A stretch of 15,956 nucleotides of DNA from Bacillota bacterium (GTDB lineage: Bacteria > Bacillota > Clostridia > Tissierellales > Sedimentibacteraceae). This document shows positions 14,458 to 15,956 of this stretch, one piece after another. A program made the translations under genes and the position numbers. Position 1 is the first letter of the stretch, and each line of letters begins with the position of its first letter. A model generated the notes under the pieces. That model did not search any database, was not told the origin of the DNA, and worked only from the letters and a program-made list of their open reading frames with translations. The stretch covers positions 1 through 15,956 of the forward strand of contig JAEZGU010000016.1 of assembly GCA_023416855.1 (NCBI GenBank), written 5' to 3'.

Positions 14458-15816
14458 ATGTCAGGAAATAATAATGAAAGAGGGTCTTGGGGGTCAAGAT
14501 TAGGATTTATATTGGCTGCCGCAGGTTCAGCTGTTGGATTGGGAAATGTTTGGAAGTTTCCGTATTTAACCGGTGAATACGGTGGTGCGGTATTTATAGT
14601 TACCTACATTATTTTGCTTGTTTTAGTAGGCTTTACAATTATGCTTGCAGAGCTTGTTTTAGGTAGACATTCTCAAAAAGGTCCGGTAGGAGCTTACAGG
14701 AATATCAAGAAAAATTGGGCATTTGCAGGGTTTTTCGGTATATTAGCATCTTATTTAATTCTTACTTATTACAGTGTAATAGGTGGTTGGATTATTAAAT
14801 ATATAGTATCAGGACTTTTAGGTAAATTTAATACATCAGACATGGATGCTCTTGGTGCAATATTTACAAATTTCATTGGCCAACCTTTTGAACCACTTAT
14901 TTATCACGCAATATTCATGTTAATTACACTTGGTATTGTTATGGGTGGAATTCAAGGCGGTATTGAAAAAGCTAGTAAGGTATTGATGCCTGCATTGTTT
15001 GTTATTTTAATAGCTGTAGTTATTAGAGCTGTAACACTTCCGGGTGCTATTGCTGGGATTGAATATATGTTAAAACCCGATTGGTCTAAATTTGGTATTG
15101 ATGTAATTGTAGCAGCCCTTGTTCAAGTTTTCTTCTCATTAAGCTTAGGTATGGGAGTTATTATAACTTATGGTAGCTATTTAGGCAAGGACACGAATTT
15201 AGCAACTTCTGCAGTTCAAATTCCACTATTGGATTCTGCTGCTGCATTATTATCAGCATTTGCAGTTCTGCCGGCTGTATTTGCTCTTGGGTACAATCCT
15301 TCAGCAGGACCGGGATTATTATTTATAACATTGCCGGGAGTTTTTGCACAAATGCCAATGGGATCATTCTTTGGACTATTGTTCTTTGTATTCGTGCTTT
15401 TTGCAGCGGTATCTTCTTCTATTTCTTTATTAGAAGCAGCAGTAACATATGTTTGTGATGAATTTAAATGGGACAGAAAAAAAGCTACAGTTGGATTAGG
15501 AGTTTTAGCATTCATGATAGGTATTCCATCTTCATTAGCTAACGGTACTTTTGGAGAAGTCACTTTCCTTAATGGCATGAATTTCTTTGACTCAGTTGGA
15601 TTTATTGCAGAAAATTTATTGCTTCCGTTAAGTGCATTCGTACTTAGTGTATTTATTGGATGGGTTTGGGGAACAGATAAAGCTCTTGAAGAAGCAACAA
15701 ATAATGGAACAGTTAAATTTGGAATGGCTAAAATTTGGGCGTTTTCTATTAAATATTTAGCTCCTATTGCTATAGGATATATATTACTTCAAAGTATAAT
15801 GGGTTTATTTGCTTAG
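14458..15816 (+). CDS. Neurotransmitter:sodium symporter (NSS) family amino-acid transporter
   Basis: This 452-aa membrane protein of the LeuT/MhsT/Tyt1 family couples Na+ entry to amino-acid uptake. The N-terminus GSWGSRLGFILAAAGSAVGLGNVWKFPYL is the NSS signature; its unwound helix 1 keeps the Na+/substrate residues (LeuT A22, V23, N27 equivalents). Helix 6 reads FFSLSLGMGVIITYGSYLG, and helix 8 reads AAVSSSISLLEAAV, where the Na2-site Thr-Ser of LeuT is Ser-Ser. About eleven helices are visible, as in Tyt1, one fewer than LeuT; it is likely a single-gene transporter for a hydrophobic or aromatic amino acid, but the substrate is inferred. I chose ATG 14458, 5 nt after GGAGG (14448-14452). 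The in-frame ATG at 14446 overlaps that ribosome site and would add four residues. The leader and promoter array upstream suggest regulated expression. Confidence 0.92.
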   Translation: MSGNNNERGSWGSRLGFILAAAGSAVGLGNVWKFPYLTGEYGGAVFIVTYIILLVLVGFTIMLAELVLGRHSQKGPVGAYRNIKKNWAFAGFFGILASYLILTYYSVIGGWIIKYIVSGLLGKFNTSDMDALGAIFTNFIGQPFEPLIYHAIFMLITLGIVMGGIQGGIEKASKVLMPALFVILIAVVIRAVTLPGAIAGIEYMLKPDWSKFGIDVIVAALVQVFFSLSLGMGVIITYGSYLGKDTNLATSAVQIPLLDSAAALLSAFAVLPAVFALGYNPSAGPGLLFITLPGVFAQMPMGSFFGLLFFVFVLFAAVSSSISLLEAAVTYVCDEFKWDRKKATVGLGVLAFMIGIPSSLANGTFGEVTFLNGMNFFDSVGFIAENLLLPLSAFVLSVFIGWVWGTDKALEEATNNGTVKFGMAKIWAFSIKYLAPIAIGYILLQSIMGLFA

Positions 15817-15827
15817 CAAATTATAAT

Positions 15828-15870
15828 AAAAGCTGTTTCTGTGCAGATAGAAACAGCTTTTATTTATTTA
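15828..15870. terminator. Terminator after the NSS transporter
   Basis: AAAAGCTGTTTCT (15828-15840) pairs perfectly with AGAAACAGCTTTT (15849-15861) over an 8-base loop, followed by ATTTATTTAT. It may also serve a - strand gene coming from the right. Confidence 0.88.
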
Positions 15871-15909
15871 TAATGCTATGACCCATTTTTTAGAATTATC
15901 CACAATTTT

Positions 15910-15956
15910 TCACTTATCTTTATTTGTCAATTCGGATATAACTTTCAGTGCAGTAA
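15910..15956 (-). CDS. Possible 3' end of a minus-strand gene
   Basis: On the - strand one frame is open from the window edge to TGA (15912-15910) and gives TALKVISELTNKDK. The composition is protein-like, and the terminator at 15828-15861 would suit a convergent gene end. Fourteen codons are too few to identify it, and an open run of this length can arise by chance. Confidence 0.25.
   Translation of the reverse strand, partial: TALKVISELTNKDK

Noticed and set aside
1..15956. CRISPR arrays, tRNA or rRNA genes, insertion sequences
   Set aside because: No regularly spaced repeats, no cloverleaf with TTCRA arm, no rRNA sequence and no transposase-like protein were found in either strand.

Overview
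The window looks like AT-rich chromosomal DNA from an anaerobic, low-GC Firmicute of the Clostridia/Tissierellia type. The supporting signs are a Veg-family protein, a T-box leader in front of an aminoacyl-tRNA synthetase gene, strong AGGAGG-type ribosome binding sites, compact genes separated by intrinsic terminators, an archaeal-type prolyl-tRNA synthetase, and a Na+-coupled amino-acid symporter behind a sigma-54-like promoter. The species cannot be fixed from the sequence alone.

Left part (1-4140). The 3' end of a veg-like gene is followed by a membrane-anchored metallophosphoesterase on +. Converging on it from the - strand are a secreted 5'-nucleotidase with a C-terminal LysM wall-binding domain and, upstream of that, an HD-GYP cyclic-di-GMP phosphodiesterase. 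A perfect 28-bp palindrome separates the two convergent phosphoesterase genes.

Middle part (4230-7850). A clear promoter and proline T-box leader (candidate specifier CCC) precede proS, an archaeal-type prolyl-tRNA synthetase gene. Codon 150 of proS is an in-frame TAA. It falls exactly in class II motif 2, and a conserved Glu next to it and a conserved Gln nearby are also changed, so as written the gene cannot make a full-length enzyme. A convergent - strand gene encodes a P1B-type metal ATPase whose usual CPC/SPC, HP and HEGGT motifs read CPG, HH and HEAS.

Efflux operon (8081-14147). A strong sigma-A promoter with a TetR-type operator at the start site drives four tightly packed genes: lipoprotein membrane-fusion adaptor, RND pump, TetR regulator and TolC-like protein, ending at a strong terminator. 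The regulator probably represses its own operon and is released by a pump substrate. The TolC-like protein appears to lack the outer-membrane beta-barrel segments, which would fit a tripartite pump working in a cell with a single membrane.

Right part (14150-15956). A 341-base intergenic region holds a dense regulatory array: an upstream 22-bp dyad, a weaker second dyad, a sigma-54-like -24/-12 element, a 7-4-7 dyad at the predicted start site, and a leader of three consecutive hairpins. It controls a neurotransmitter:sodium symporter (NSS) family amino-acid transporter. A terminator follows, and then possibly the last codons of a - strand gene.
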